This document shows, piece by piece, positions 1 to 12,299 of a stretch of 64,000 nt of DNA; within the stretch, counting starts at the first letter, position 1, and each line of letters begins with the position of its first letter. Source of the stretch: Cyclospora cayetanensis (Eukaryota; Apicomplexa; Conoidasida; Eucoccidiorida; Eimeriidae). The notes under the pieces are model-generated. The model was given only the letters and a program-made list of their open reading frames with translations. It did not search any database and had not been told where the DNA came from. A program made the translations under genes and the position numbers. The stretch is taken from the NCBI RefSeq assembly GCF_002999335.1, contig NW_020312557.1, forward strand, positions 1 to 64,000, read 5' to 3'.

Positions 1-330
1 CGTGTCTTTGAGTACTTGCTCATCCTCATGGCCACCATGTTTTCTGGTCGGCCTTCCCTCGTCGACGCCTTTATATACATTTTTCGACTAGGAGGGCATG
101 GCATTTTACCAGCTGTGGAGTTATTGATTTCACATGAGCTGGCAGGCGGTCCTCTGTCGCCTTAGGGCATTGTGCCACCGCTTACTTTGATCGCAACCTG
201 CATTTTCCGCGGCTTGTTGCCACGAAAAATCAGGTGAATGAATTACCACAAGGCTCGACCGATTGCGCACTGCTGTCGTATGAGGCTCAGCCAGTGGATG
301 ACAGGAGAAGAGCTGCACCGAGGCCCCGGA
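1..330 (-). mobile_element. Ty3/gypsy element fragment, copy 3 (gag-like part)
   Basis: The reverse complement of this left-edge segment aligns with the upstream, gag-like part of the two plus-strand elements at about 12.5-12.7 kb and 36.4-36.6 kb. Shared short blocks include GCCGACCAGAAAA, CTGCCAGCTCATGTGAA and GGTGGCACAA, in the same order and with similar spacing. Similarity may continue more weakly to about 550. A minus-strand reading frame (130-552) is open here and ends near the Arg/Gln-rich stretch shared with the other copies, but it is not recognised as a host gene. The rest of this copy would lie left of the window. Confidence 0.65.
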
Positions 331-1781
331 TGTTGCCAACTGTAGCTTTCCACCTAATCTTTCAGCAGGGGCCAAATGACTCCAGACGCAATACAATCCT
401 GTTAGAACGATACTGGGTTTTTTTCCGAAAAAATGTTCTTCATTCCCGCGAATGCTTCCCCTAGAGCTCCGACATGACGGGGGAGGGAAGCGGAGTGCTC
501 GTAGCTGCACCCCCCATGCACTTTGAAATTTACTACTAGTTGCACATTGCATTCAGCGGAAAAGCAATAAACAATGCGTTTGCTTGTATCAAGCTAAATG
601 TACTCCGCCACATAATTCGATGTACGAACAGAAACACGAGGAGAGAAGCCAACTATTAAATATTAACTCTTAGCAAAATATAACTAGTGTAGCAGAATGT
701 GTTTACGTGTGGCCCTGCTAGCTAACAACCTGGGCTGTGGGTACAACTCTCGACTCCCCAGAGATTCCAATGAACGTGGCAATCATATACCCTGCAAGTT
801 CATGGTCCACTCCTATATATTTACAGGACATTGGTACGTATATCTTTGATTTTCGTGCATATGCACTTGTTCACCGATGATGTCATCCGCTGCTGAGCAA
901 AGCAAAAAGCAGCACGACTTTTAACTGAGTTGGACCCCCTAGAGCGCGAAACAAGGCTGATTTAGAGATCTGTTAAGCCTTAGTGCAGCACCAACCTTGA
1001 GAAATGTGTTACCATCCTTTGTGTGGCTGCCTTTTCCCTTGGCGCTCTTCCAGCGCAGTAAACGCTCTTTACGCTTTTAGAAGCTAAGCCTATAGACAGC
1101 ATGAAGCGTATACCACGGTTCTTGCCCCGTTGTGTGAGTGTAGAGAGGAAATTCCCATGCTCGGCTTCCCATACCCTGAAGACTTCTCGTTCCTGTCAAA
1201 AACGGGGCTGGTCTCGTATTGATGGACAGCAGCAGTCCCTGGCCGCAACGTTGCTCGGAGGAGTATCCCAACGACCCTCTACGATAATAAGTAAATTCCT
1301 AATGCTCAAAATAGAGCAAATGATGCAAACGCTTTTGGGAACAGCGTTTTCTTCGAACTACTAGTGGCCTCCATTACACGGGTGCTCCACCTCCCGTACA
1401 ATGTAGAGTGGCCCCTAGGGGTGTAGGAACCAGCGAGTGCCCCGCTTTTTATCTTCTCCGCTATCTTCTTACGCGATTAGGTTGAGCGAAGGCGTGTGGG
1501 TATTGCAATTCTTCCCTGCGTTGTGGGATTCCCCCATTGATTCAGTGGCCGTTTCTTGCCCTCCTCGCCACTGAGAGGCAAGTGCCATGCTTCGAGCTCC
1601 CTATTCGCCTACACTTTCGTTCTGCTTCTTCCTCATATAACACAAAAGACACAAGAATATCATGCTTAGGGTCCGTTGACGAAGCGGCAACGACCACTGC
1701 ACACGACCAACGGCAGCAACAACGCTATCGCTGTGTAGCGTCCGGAGGGTATCTCCCGTGCTCATTCTTCCATCGTTCCCC
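331..1781. other. Intergenic, no supported gene
   Basis: Short reading frames occur on both strands, but none has a recognisable domain or coherent splice structure. The stretch 1480-1781 directly precedes the HAD gene and presumably holds its promoter and 5' UTR; no specific element could be identified. Confidence 0.5.
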
Positions 1782-2687
1782 ATGCCTGCTCCACTGTCTT
1801 CTCTATCTGTCAAAAGGCCGATCCGGCTGATTCTGTCAGACTTTGATGGCACCTTCACGAACCATGGCAACAAGGTGGTGGAGGCCAACGTTCGCGGGTT
1901 CACGCTTGCGCAACAGCTTGGCATACTGATCGGGTTTGCGACTGGCCGAGGTCGCCTGTCCGCTGTTCAAGGCCTGGGAGAGGAGAATTTAAAGCTCATG
2001 GACTATAATGGATGCCCGGGAGTGTACTGCAATGGCTCCGTTGTTTTTGGGGTTAGTGAGAGCGATCGGATAGCGTGCACGCCCGTTTCTCCTGATCTGC
2101 AGAAACGGCTGTTCGATGCTTTAAAGGCTAGAGACATGTTGCGGTTTACGGTTGGGCTAACAGAGGCAGACAGCTATTGTATCGAATACAATACGTGGAG
2201 CCTTATCTGTCATGATAGTTTCGCAGAGGCAAAGCCCATTCTTCTCGAGAATGAGAGCCGTTTTTACAGCCACTGCTTCAATAAAGTCATGGTCTGGCAG
2301 CCGAATTCGACCCTTTTAGCGCTAAGGAAAGAACTCGAGCAGGAGCTAGGTGACGCTGTGGAGTTTACAATGCCGTACGCTGATCTGCTTGAACTGTGCA
2401 CGAAAGGGAACAACAAGGGGTGCGGTCTCAAGCAACTGTCTAGGCATCTCGGCATACCAATAGAGGAGACGCTAGTTGTCGGAGACTCGGAAAATGATAT
2501 ATCTATGTTCAAGCAGGCAGGAGTTTCTGTGGCCGTGGCGGACGCGCAGCCAGAAGCCTTGAATGCCGCAAAATTTTATACTGTTTCCTCAGATGAGGGA
2601 CCCCTGTTGCATATCATTGAAACGCTGCAGCAAAAGGGACTGTGCCCCTCTCAGTGGGAGCAGGACCGTACTCAAATCAAGAATTAA
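1782..2687 (+). CDS. HAD-superfamily (Cof/IIB type) phosphatase
   Basis: A single-exon gene of 301 residues. Motif I is DFDGT (residues 20-24, nucleophile Asp20 and acid/base Asp22), motif II is the Thr in FATGRGR, motif III a Lys near CTKGNNKG, and motif IV is GDSEND (about 234-239). Together these give the complete catalytic set of the haloacid dehalogenase superfamily. The order and length, with a cap between motifs II and III, fit Cof-like subfamily IIB sugar-phosphate or nucleotide phosphatases. Plasmodium relatives of this broad group dephosphorylate glycolytic and nucleotide metabolites; the substrate here cannot be read from sequence. I chose the ATG at 1782 because the frame upstream begins only with a GTG (1758). 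No signal peptide or membrane segment is visible, so it is probably cytosolic. Confidence 0.9.
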   Translation: MPAPLSSLSVKRPIRLILSDFDGTFTNHGNKVVEANVRGFTLAQQLGILIGFATGRGRLSAVQGLGEENLKLMDYNGCPGVYCNGSVVFGVSESDRIACTPVSPDLQKRLFDALKARDMLRFTVGLTEADSYCIEYNTWSLICHDSFAEAKPILLENESRFYSHCFNKVMVWQPNSTLLALRKELEQELGDAVEFTMPYADLLELCTKGNNKGCGLKQLSRHLGIPIEETLVVGDSENDISMFKQAGVSVAVADAQPEALNAAKFYTVSSDEGPLLHIIETLQQKGLCPSQWEQDRTQIKN

Positions 2688-5600
2688 AAGGAGTGGAATT
2701 CATGTATCGTCTTCAAATTACCGCCTTCGGAGGATACCCCTGGGGTTTGGCTGAGACCACGGTACTCCCGAAAAGGGGAGGTCCATTTTGTTGTGGATGC
2801 CGAGTCTGCCCTTGCATGGGCCCCTCTTTTCGAAGGCTACTCCCTGTGCCTAGATGCTGCCTTCCACCCTCTCGCCTCTTAGCGCTGAGCGACCCCTGGC
2901 ACCCAAATACCCGCCCTTTTTGCTTCTCGATTCCATGTCCCCTCTCGCCCACAATGCTTGCGTTCGTCTCCGTACCAGAGCCTGACCAACTGTCTCCCTC
3001 TGTTGCGTCCTCACGCGCATTTGAGGTTCATTCATAGGGGATTAGGCTTGCAGCAGTGCATTGCCCAACAAGTAAAGAGGATGCCACGAGATTTTAAATG
3101 CCGTCTCCCTGGTGCGGCTTTGAGGAAACGACTCCAATCTGTGGGGTGGCACGCTAAGATCCAAAAGAATGTTACACCCTCAGCGACACGGCACCCAAGC
3201 AGCCTATATTTACTTGCATGGGAGTAGAGCGGAACGAAAGGTTGAACGCAATAAGATGGCGTTATTCTTCATTTGTGCCGCGCTGCCCCGCCCTCCCTTC
3301 TACAGCCTCCCTTTCCTGCAGTTGTACGGCTAAGCCCCCCCTTTCACCACGTACAGACCATAACCGGACCGCGCGGGAACGATTATGGATTTATCTATCC
3401 CTTCTGCGCTTCTTCCATCCCTAGTCGCCTCTTGTTTGCTTCAATCTTAGTGCTAGGCGAAGAGACACGTTTTGGCGACAGAGGGGTAGGCCTAGCGCGG
3501 GGGGGAAGAATATAAAGGTGGAAGAGATTCGCATTTAATTATCCTGCCCATGCCCATAGTAAAGGCAACCGTCTTATGGAAACAACGTTCGGGGGAGCCT
3601 CGAAACCACGGATCAGCTGTAAAGAGACTGGCTACTGTTATCACGCTTGCTACACTGCAGCCGAGAGGACAGGCTACTTTGAGAGCTTGTACACAAGCAG
3701 ACATAACGTCGGAGGGAGAGGTGCTTAATTTTTAAAAAGGGCGAAACGGAGAGGGATTTTTGTTATCCCTTTCTTTGTTGTTCTCCGAGCCACTCCCTCG
3801 ATGTCTTCGCTATGCAACGGAGTTTCCCACATAAAGGAAAGCATGCCTACTATGTTTCATTGACAGTATGTCTGCATATTTGCCCTCAAAATGAAAATAT
3901 AGAGGGAGATCCACCGTATGTGCCCCCTTTCTTGCCAAAGCCCCGGACCTCAACCGATAGACCACGTAAAGAGGGTAATGGTGGCTTTTACATGCCCCTT
4001 TGGAATGCGCATTAGCTGCATCTGACTCTGAAACAAGTAAAACGTAAACTTATCAGAAACAAAGTTTTCCTTCCCTCCTGTTTCCTTTATTTCCTTCTTC
4101 CTGTCCCCTCAGGACTACGGCACTAGGTGACCTTATGAAAAGCACACCCCCCACAGAAGCCAGCAGAAATCTGACAAGTTTATCTTTATCTCCTATTTTC
4201 ATTTTGCGCCTCAACGACTCTGAATAAATCGTTACTCTCGAGTACTCTAGCTGAAGCCCGAACGGGGAACCAAAGCTAGCCTGCTTCATGCACTTTCACG
4301 CGAATTAACTTGCTCTCTGCGCTGTAGGGGCAAGATAAAACATACCCACATAAGCAGCAACATTCGCATATCTTTCTAGTGTGAAGAGTAGGCAGCTTTG
4401 TTCAGGATGCCTCGTGCATCTTAGGAAGAGAGAACACAGATTGCTTGCGTGCATTGTGCTCTGGCTTTTTGCAGCCGTTGAAAATCACCTTTTAGCCCTA
4501 AAATCGGAAACTCCTGGAAGTGCTTAAGACTCTAGATCACCGGGTTTTTTGAGGTATAGTCTGCTTGGGTGGGTGTGGCAAAAGATGTCAAGAAGGCCTT
4601 TGAACAAGGAACTGCAAGTGCAGATGATGAAACCTCTTGCCTACGTGAGACAAACAAAACGTTGCCTTTCTTGCCCCTCTCTTTTGAGTAATGCGTCTTC
4701 TTCCCTTCTTCTTTCTTGCTTTTTCATTGTGTTGCTTGCATGCCTCTTGAAGTAAAGGAAAGGCGCCAACAGGAATCGGAAAAAAATTGTCTCTTTCCGT
4801 GGCAGCCCTCTTAGCTGTCGATCTCTGTATATTGGATTCTTCCTTGCTGTTTATACCATCCTCCTGGTCTTTCTTCTAACGGCTCTCCCTGTTCGACCTT
4901 GCTTATGGATTTGTATGTTCCTCTTCTTCCGCTCGCGTATATATACTTTTTCAACGCACCACGATACCTCATGCCGTCACCATATGGTACTGCCACCCCT
5001 GAAAAAAGTCTAAATAAAGGAGGGAGGACTAAAGTGATGCTTTGTAGCAAGTTTCTCCACGCAACTGGTGCTGTGAAGAGACAGTCTACTGGGAACTAAT
5101 GATTTACTAAGAGCACACAAAGGGAGCCACGGGAAATGCGTTTATCCAGTTGATCAAAGAGAGGAAAGGAAGACTCTGGCATTGCCTGGCTGCCTTTTCA
5201 GAGCTCTTCATTAAATCAGGAACAACAGCAAGAAGTAATGGACGTAATTACAACAGCAATAGACAAGCACTCGACAGGACCCACCCCTAACTATGAGGTT
5301 CGTTTGCTGCGCAGTGTCCAATCCAGTGGCCTCTATTATAAGCCACCAAAAGCTTAAAAAATGCTCCTACAGGCGTATATTTCGGTGTATCTTGAAATGC
5401 TCTGTTTTGTCTGGCTAGCAAGGAACTACAGATTCCAACTCCACAACCGAAGCCTAGGCATCAATGGAATCGTGGCACTTAGTGTTTGGTTGTACAACTC
5501 TTTCAGGCTGTAGCAAAGCAGATCAAGGAAACACTGGACGCGCACTGCGGGTCACCATGGCACTGCATTATTGGGGAGGGCTTCGCCTATGCAGTGGATG

Positions 5601-6889
5601 CTCAAGTAAAAAATGATATCATGAACACAACATGCATCTATTTGTGCACTGCAGTCAAGATGAATTGTGCTGATGCGGTGGAGGCACAACAAATATGGGC
5701 GAATCACTCGACGTATTAGTTGAAAGAAAAATGCACCGAGATGCAAGTCTTTAGAAGATACTCTATCTAGCAGTCTGCGGAAAGCACCCCTGTTCACATA
5801 TTCCCGTCGTGTGAACGACCCTTCCTTTGGATCCGCTTGCATTCATATTGATTAAAATCTCTGTTTGATCCTCAGGAGGATTCGCATATTTTGTGTTTTT
5901 ACCAGGGAGAGCTTGCGGTGCTCTGCTTCAAATGCTGAAGGAGCATTGAAGCGCAGCACGAGCTGAGTAGCGAAAACGCGGTATCGACAACAAATACTTA
6001 AAACCGGTGTAGGAATTGTGCAAAGCAGATGCATACAGAAGAGGCAAGTAGAAGCAGGGACGATCAAAAAAATGAAATGATCCCTTCATCTTGTGTTTAC
6101 TGGTCGTGATTACGTATCAAGAGCGGACACCAGAAAGGGAGCCTAGTAGACGATGGTTCCTCTTTTTCCAACGTGCCCACAGGCATCCCTGGGAGCCTGA
6201 AGTGTTCCGTCACTCAGAAGGAGTACCTAAATTTTAGCTCTTCGTAGGCTTTTCCCAGATACAGTCAACCCACCGCCAATCGAGGCGTGCATGTGCCACC
6301 AAACTGCCGATAAACATTTCATCCCGACTTTGCTAATTTGCCCCGCAAGCAACTATGGCTTCCAGCAGAAGCACCTAGAGAGGGCACGTCGCAGTGCCCT
6401 TGGGTTTCACACTCTTTGACGGCGAACCCATAAATGCAGAAGAACGCTTGTGCCGCCGCATCCCACCCACTCAGCTGGCGAAGACAGACCGGTAGCCCAT
6501 TAGGTAGCTCTCTATAGGCTTATCAAATTAAATGCTCCTTTAGTACATGCGAGCTAGCCAGGTGGCTAAAGAAACTACACAACTCGTTTACACTTATAGC
6601 CATGTGGCTAGTAGCCGACAAGGTTCTAGCTAGGGACGCCCCTGTGCGAATTTATCAGTAACTACGCAACCATGAAAAAGAGGCAAGCCTGGCCAATTGA
6701 TCAAAGAGGCGAAGTGGTTTGCAGGGAGGACTGCAACTGGAGCCCTGGAATGTGTCCCTTCCTTTGCCTTCCCATTCCTCTTCCCTTCTCGCTGGCCGCT
6801 GCATGGCGAGCAGCCCAGCAAGCATATCCAAAGGGGTGCCGAAGAACCCCCGAGTTCAAATCCCGCTGCTGCTGTGACCAAAGACGAAC
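2688..6889. other. Long intergenic region, nothing recognised
   Basis: About 4.2 kb between the convergent HAD and PCNA genes. It contains 3' flanks of both. Numerous frames of 60-130 codons exist on both strands, but none shows a known domain, biased composition or chained splice sites. No RNA gene was recognised. Confidence 0.5.
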
Positions 6890-8567
6890 TTATTCCTCTC
6901 TATCTTCTTCCGGCTTGACTTGCCCTTCTGCCTTAGGTTCCTCGGCCTGCATGTCATCTGCAGCCATGTTGTCAACCTCCTCGTCGTCCATCTTGGGAGC
7001 CAAGTAGAACTTGAAGTGTCCTAATTTAGGGGCCGAGCTGCGGCTTTCCCCTTGAATAGGGTCCAATATGTCAAACTTGACAGCAATAGGTCGATGAGCC
7101 GTTAGAGAGAGCGTGCAGGAATTGCTTAGAGATGCAGCCTTTGAGAAAAACACCAAGTACTTCACCGCGTACGTCTGGCTCACGGGATGGTTGACCTGCA
7201 GAGCGTAGACAAATACCACATAAGGAGTATATGCGTTTCACGACTGACAAAAACCTTCACAGCTATCTAGAAATACCCAAGAATGCACTCCACTGTAAGC
7301 AAATACTTCGCCAGAGCTGCCAAGGAACTCTAGGAACCCTAAAGCAATGAGTTTCACGTGCAAATACCCCTCAACCTGTGCAGAAGGCCCAAGAGCGGAA
7401 ATAGACTCCTGCATATGTATGGGTACATGCATGCGCTACAATATGGAGGATTCTTACCTTGATATCCACCCCTACATCAAGATCATCATCTGAGTTACCC
7501 TCTCTGGGTTTCAGTACGATCTGTCCCCTTCCAATGTCTCCATTTGTAATGAATTTTACACCATTCTTATCCACATCAATCCGCACGGAATCACTGAACT
7601 CTTTTAGATTATTCACAACGGAGGCAAACTCTTTCGCGCTGAAGGTGATCACCACATCGCTTTCCTCCTCGTCAGGCACGCCCAAGGATTCTTGCTCTAT
7701 TCCCATCAAACACAGGCTAAATGTGGACGTTTTCTCTTCCGCTGCAACACAAATGCCGGCATTGAACACGGACTGAATTTTACAGAGGCAATCAACCTTG
7801 ATACCACTTCCTATCGACACACGGACAACAAGCCACATGCCCTCGGGGCTGTCCCAGAGGAGACCGGTGGAACCAGACAGCGGCATGTCGATAACGCACA
7901 CGCCTCAGTGCAGCAAGGAGAATAAGGATGAAGAACAGCAGCTGCAACAAAGGGGTAAAAGGACAGGGTGGAGGAAGGTAAACGAAGAAGGGGGAGAGTG
8001 AAGATACGGGCAGTGGAAGTTCACCGTTGTTTTCGAAAACGAAAGTAATCGAGTCTCCTTCATCCTCATTCTGGACAGACACTGTGTCTTGTCCGCTGCA
8101 CAATTTGAATACCTTCACCACCGAAGCCATGTTAAGCCCAAGCGATCTCGGCCTGTCGCAGCGGTAGTGTAGAAAGCCAACGTCCTCGAGCTTCAGGGAA
8201 ACCAGCGCCACATGAGACTGGTCCATGGACTGCAGCAACCCAGAGAGAGCAAGGAGAGAGTGAAGGAATGCATTAAATTTGCCATAGTATCGTGGTTCTT
8301 GGGAATTCGTTCATGATGCACTCTTATGTGTCATACATGCCAGAACTTTGTTTGGAACCGGAAAGGTGGGATTGAAAGCAGTGGCAGGCTTGCCACACAA
8401 GCGTTAAATGAAAGTTGAAAGTGACAGCCAAGCTGAAGAAAGAAGTGAGTTACCTGTAGTTTTAGGCCGGTTTCATCACAATCCAGATTTACTTCGCTCA
8501 CGAGACACGTCATGGCCTCAAAGACCCGCTTGAGTACCACCGCGTTCTGAAGTCGTGCTTCCAACAT
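6890..8567 (-). CDS. PCNA: Proliferating cell nuclear antigen (sliding clamp)
   Basis: Four exons on the minus strand: 8567-8454, 8229-8025, 7741-7458 and 7195-6890. All junctions are GT-AG and in phase, giving 302 residues. The protein follows PCNA from end to end: MLEARL start, MDQSHVALV and YRCDR in domain 1, the interdomain connecting loop LMGIEQESLGVP (about 118-129) that receives PIP-box partners, and a C terminus carrying FYLAPKMDDEE. It is longer than the usual ~260 residues because of an insertion before GHFKFYLAPK and an acidic tail after it. The homotrimeric ring encircles DNA and tethers polymerases and repair factors in the nucleus. Apicomplexans carry two PCNA genes; I cannot tell which paralogue this is. 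Lys184 (VLKP) sits at the position of the yeast Lys164 acceptor. Confidence 0.96.
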
Positions 8568-9850
8568 CTTTGCGGAATTGAAGAGTGTAGAATCGCAGAA
8601 AACGTGAAAGGGTTAGAGTGGTGAGCACAACCTTGGATGCCCCCCAAAGCTCACCCAGGAATCGGCTCCCGTGCAGAAACGAGGGAACACGCCAAAAACA
8701 ATGCGGTGAACTGCCTAGTAGTGACAGAAAGATGAAGCTGATGCAAAAACCAAGAGTTTAAGCGGTAGAACGAGAGGAAGACGAATCCGACACATGCGCC
8801 GAAACCATTGTGAGGGGAGGGTGGTGTGCGCAGTGGGGTATGTTTTGGTTTCGCTGCTTCATCGATAGATAAACGAGGGAGATGGACTGAAGCCGGAATG
8901 GCAGGAACCACTTAAACACTGCTGTTATGAGTTAGTGCTTAAAATAATAGCAAATGCATCTATTGGGAATTAATGCACGCTGAGCGCTCACAAATACACG
9001 CCACCAAACTCACACCCATATACACCTCAACACACACCTGGCGTAGGCAACAGCCATGTGCGCAAAACACATTCAGAACTCGAGTCATACAATCTGTACT
9101 CTCGTATTTAATGCGTAATTATGTTTATACTGGTGTTTCTCTGGGTCTTTTGCCGTGGACCTTTATTTCTTGATTTAGCCCCTGCTGAGTTTCCCACGGG
9201 CGCATGACGGGGCTGTGAGTAGCAAGGGCCCCAAACTTTGCTTCTACATCTCTCCCCTTCATCTTCCTCCCTACCTGGTTCACTCCATCTGCTCCATTAT
9301 TTGTATCATTTATGCCTTTAGTATGCCTCCGAGTGAATGGTTGATTCCTTTCTCTAGTGCTGCACGCGGCAGCATGCACTCTGCCTAGGATGATGCCCAG
9401 TCGAATCGCTGGGAAGCCGTGCCTCAGGTCTTCCACTTTCATCAGCAGAGTTTGTTTCTCAGTATACCCTGTGTGCTTTGATGCGTATGAGATGCTTCTA
9501 AAGGCAGCCGCACTTCGCGGGTTGTTCAATGCATATACTGAAACACACGGCTCGATGATTTCCCTTAAAGCCTTAACCCCAAGGACCCCGCCTTGTTAGA
9601 TCAGTGGCTCCTCGTGGTCCCAGAGCTGCGGGAATTGGGCGATTGATCTTCTTTGTGGATGCCTGCTTCTTGAAGTGGTATCGGGTGCAGCTGAAGCAAT
9701 AGGCGCACCGCGCAGCACCTTCGTCCATTCATATTTGGTCCTTGGTGTGTGCGCTTTCTCCCAGGGTTATCATTTTTCACTGGCCCTATGGTGTGCCTGC
9801 CCTCGTTTCATCACATATCTTAAGGAGGGGCCTCCTTTGTGTGTCTTTTG
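8568..9850. other. Intergenic region between divergent genes
   Basis: The region between the 5' ends of PCNA (minus) and the Gln-rich gene (plus), so it should carry both promoters. No clear TATA-like box or repeated motif stands out, and the open frames look random. Confidence 0.5.
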
Positions 9851-11245
9851 ATGCAAATGTTAGCAGAGGAGCCAATCCCTGGTGGTTACTTGGAGGACTC
9901 TATGGAGGCTCCAAGAGCTGTGGGTGAGCAACAGTCGTCGGTTGAGGTCCCTGCTACGCATTTTACAGCTACGGAAGATCAGAGCCATCAAGATGAATTT
10001 GAAGAAGCCCAGGATGATTCGTCTCCGTTTACTGCCTGTTCAAGGAGAGGCAGAAAAAGCAGCAGAAAGAGGCCACGACTAAGCCGAAAACAGGTGAAAG
10101 ATGAAGTAACAGAGCAAATTCCAGGAGTAACTTCGGAAGCGGCAGCAGAAGCTGCGGGAGCTGCAGCAGGAGCAGGGATGAGCAACGCCATGAATCATAC
10201 TACAGGGGGGGCGCCAGCGCCAGCGTATGCACCATACACTTCGCATCACCAACCTTTCATGAGCAATACTTCGGGGGGTGTAATTGGTCACGTTGATCCT
10301 TCAGGGCCCCCTGCAATGCATCAGGGCCTTCAGCCGCGTGTACTACCCTTTACGGAGGCTGTGGGCCCCCCGAGTGCTCCATATCCGACGCCTCAGGGAG
10401 TGTGCATGCAAAATGCGCAGTGGCTGCCGTTACAGCAAAAGAATGAGCCAATGGAGCTGAGGGGGCCCATCGGTGCCGCCGAAGGACCTCCAACAGAAGC
10501 AGAAGTGCGAGCGTTGATTTCCTTCCTTATCAGGAAGCCTTTAAACATACTTAAGCTTGCCCCCTGCCTCATGCAAGAAGTGGAGAGGGCCTGGTGGAGG
10601 ACTCGGCAGCAGCAGCAACAGGGGCAAGAAGGGCAGCTGCAGCAGCAAAACCAAATCAAGGGGCTCTCTCAACTTGAAACGTCTGAACAGTCAGACGGAT
10701 TGATCAAGCAAGATCTGTCGGCCAGCCCCATAGAGGGCCTCACGGGCGGGGCCCCAGTCGATGCAGCGGATACTTCGCAGTCGCCATCAGCAGCTTCTGC
10801 TTCCGCATGCGGTATCAGTACATTTGCGGCGGCGGAATCATATGCAGGTGAGGCAGATGCTGCTGCTGCCTCTGCATCGTCTCGCTCGACAGCACCCCTC
10901 TGTGCCCCGACCAACGGCACCTGTGGGATGCCCTTTCAGCCGCCGTTGCCACTACAGCAGCATGCCTTGGAGCAGCAGCAGCAACAACAACTGCAGCAGC
11001 ACCTGCAGGTGTTTCAGGATATGCAAGAGCAGCAGCGGTTGCAGCGGCAGCAAGAATGTCAAGGTGCGCCTAGCCTGTCTTTCGATGAGCCCTCGGTGCT
11101 CCAGCTGGACTCCTCACCGAAGTTGGCAGTAGAAGGGGGCCCCGCGGGGCCCCCCGTTGGACACCCTCCGGGGCCTGGAATGCCTCATATGAGGCCCCGT
11201 GTAGCCTCTACAGGGCCGCCGCCATTGGAGTGGATAGGCGGGTGA
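9851..11245 (+). CDS. Gln/Ala/Pro-rich protein of unknown function
   Basis: An uninterrupted frame of 464 codons from the ATG at 9851. I do not recognise the family. Near the N terminus lies a basic cluster, RRGRKSSRKRPR, that could act as a nuclear localisation signal. A non-repetitive core follows in the middle (about 10,495-10,605), containing EVRALISFLIRKPLNILKL and an AWWR motif, predicted amphipathic-helical. It is flanked by Gln-rich (CAG/CAA) and Ala-rich stretches and a Gly/Pro-rich tail. The CAG-type runs are typical of Eimeria proteins. Composition and NLS hint at a nuclear or RNA-associated role, but that is inference. The absence of introns contrasts with most neighbours, and upstream exons cannot be excluded. 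Confidence 0.7.
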   Translation: MQMLAEEPIPGGYLEDSMEAPRAVGEQQSSVEVPATHFTATEDQSHQDEFEEAQDDSSPFTACSRRGRKSSRKRPRLSRKQVKDEVTEQIPGVTSEAAAEAAGAAAGAGMSNAMNHTTGGAPAPAYAPYTSHHQPFMSNTSGGVIGHVDPSGPPAMHQGLQPRVLPFTEAVGPPSAPYPTPQGVCMQNAQWLPLQQKNEPMELRGPIGAAEGPPTEAEVRALISFLIRKPLNILKLAPCLMQEVERAWWRTRQQQQQGQEGQLQQQNQIKGLSQLETSEQSDGLIKQDLSASPIEGLTGGAPVDAADTSQSPSAASASACGISTFAAAESYAGEADAAAASASSRSTAPLCAPTNGTCGMPFQPPLPLQQHALEQQQQQQLQQHLQVFQDMQEQQRLQRQQECQGAPSLSFDEPSVLQLDSSPKLAVEGGPAGPPVGHPPGPGMPHMRPRVASTGPPPLEWIGG

Positions 11246-12299
11246 ATGTGCTTAGAGTCCATGCGTTTAGCTGCATATGGACTCCGCAGTGCATCCCCTC
11301 TCTGGTGACCAAGGGTTGGCTTTTGGGTTCAAAGTCGTGCTGCTTACAGCATATTACAATTTGTTCGTTGCCCGTTGGTTGCTCATCACTAAGAAGGCGC
11401 CTCTGCTTCATCAGGAAAACTTGGTGACAGAATAGATACGAGGGAGCGTCATGCATGGGGAGGGGCCAGGCCGGAGGGTGGGGGCCAGGGTGCAGCACCT
11501 TCGCGGGTAGAACGAGGCGAGAAGTGCATTGTTCGCTGCTGCTTTTGCAAAGTCATTCCCCCCGAAGGCCCCTCTTGCTGCCTCAGCCATGCTTTTGCGT
11601 TTTTATCTTTTAATTATGTTGGCGAATCGCTTGGGGAGACAGATGGCGAACCATTGGGGCTGCGATTCTCGTAAACTAGCACTGGCCTCGATCGTGTTTA
11701 TCTGCACCCCATAATTTTAACGAGGGGCAGACTTCTCCCCGATTTCACCAGCGGGTTTTTTCCGTTTACCCTAAAGAATAGACAGGTGTGATCATACCGA
11801 AACGAGTCCTTCCTTGCGGCCCCATTTTCATCGACTTCGTATTATGGATAAACAAGGGGCTGCAATGTTTCCTACCCGTTTCGCAATGAGGATGGTTGAT
11901 GCACGTCGTATGATTGTCCAAGCAAGTTTCGTACGCCACCTCCTAGGTTTCCGCTAGCCTGATTACATGGTAGACCGCAAGAGCAGAATTGTGTGCTCCT
12001 GCGTGTATGCTTGCGTTTGTAGCACTCCTAGCCTCCGTAGGGAGACACTTTGTGTAGGTGGCTGAGACTTTCTACTGCAATATGTCGATTTATCTACGCA
12101 CCTGGAGCCAAGGCACTCAACACGGAGCCTTCTTGTAACGAGGTGGTAGGGCTCTACGATAAATTAAATATGCGAACAGGCGAAGCAATCAGTTAATGCG
12201 CAACTGTGTGTACTTGGAATGCTTAAGAGGTGCGGTGGCGCGTAGGAGAAGGTATTTTGAGAAATACTAAATAATCTATCAAGTTTTGAATAGAGTATG
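11246..12299. other. Intergenic, nothing recognised
   Basis: 3' flank of the Gln-rich gene followed by sequence preceding the first plus-strand retroelement. If the element kept a 5' long terminal repeat it should lie here, but no copy of the ~130-bp repeat seen elsewhere could be found in it by eye. Confidence 0.45.

Noticed and set aside
6790..6885. GAGTTCAAATCCCGC resembling a tRNA T-arm downstream of PCNA
   Set aside because: The five bases on each side of TTCAAAT do not pair, and no acceptor, D or anticodon stem could be formed on either strand.
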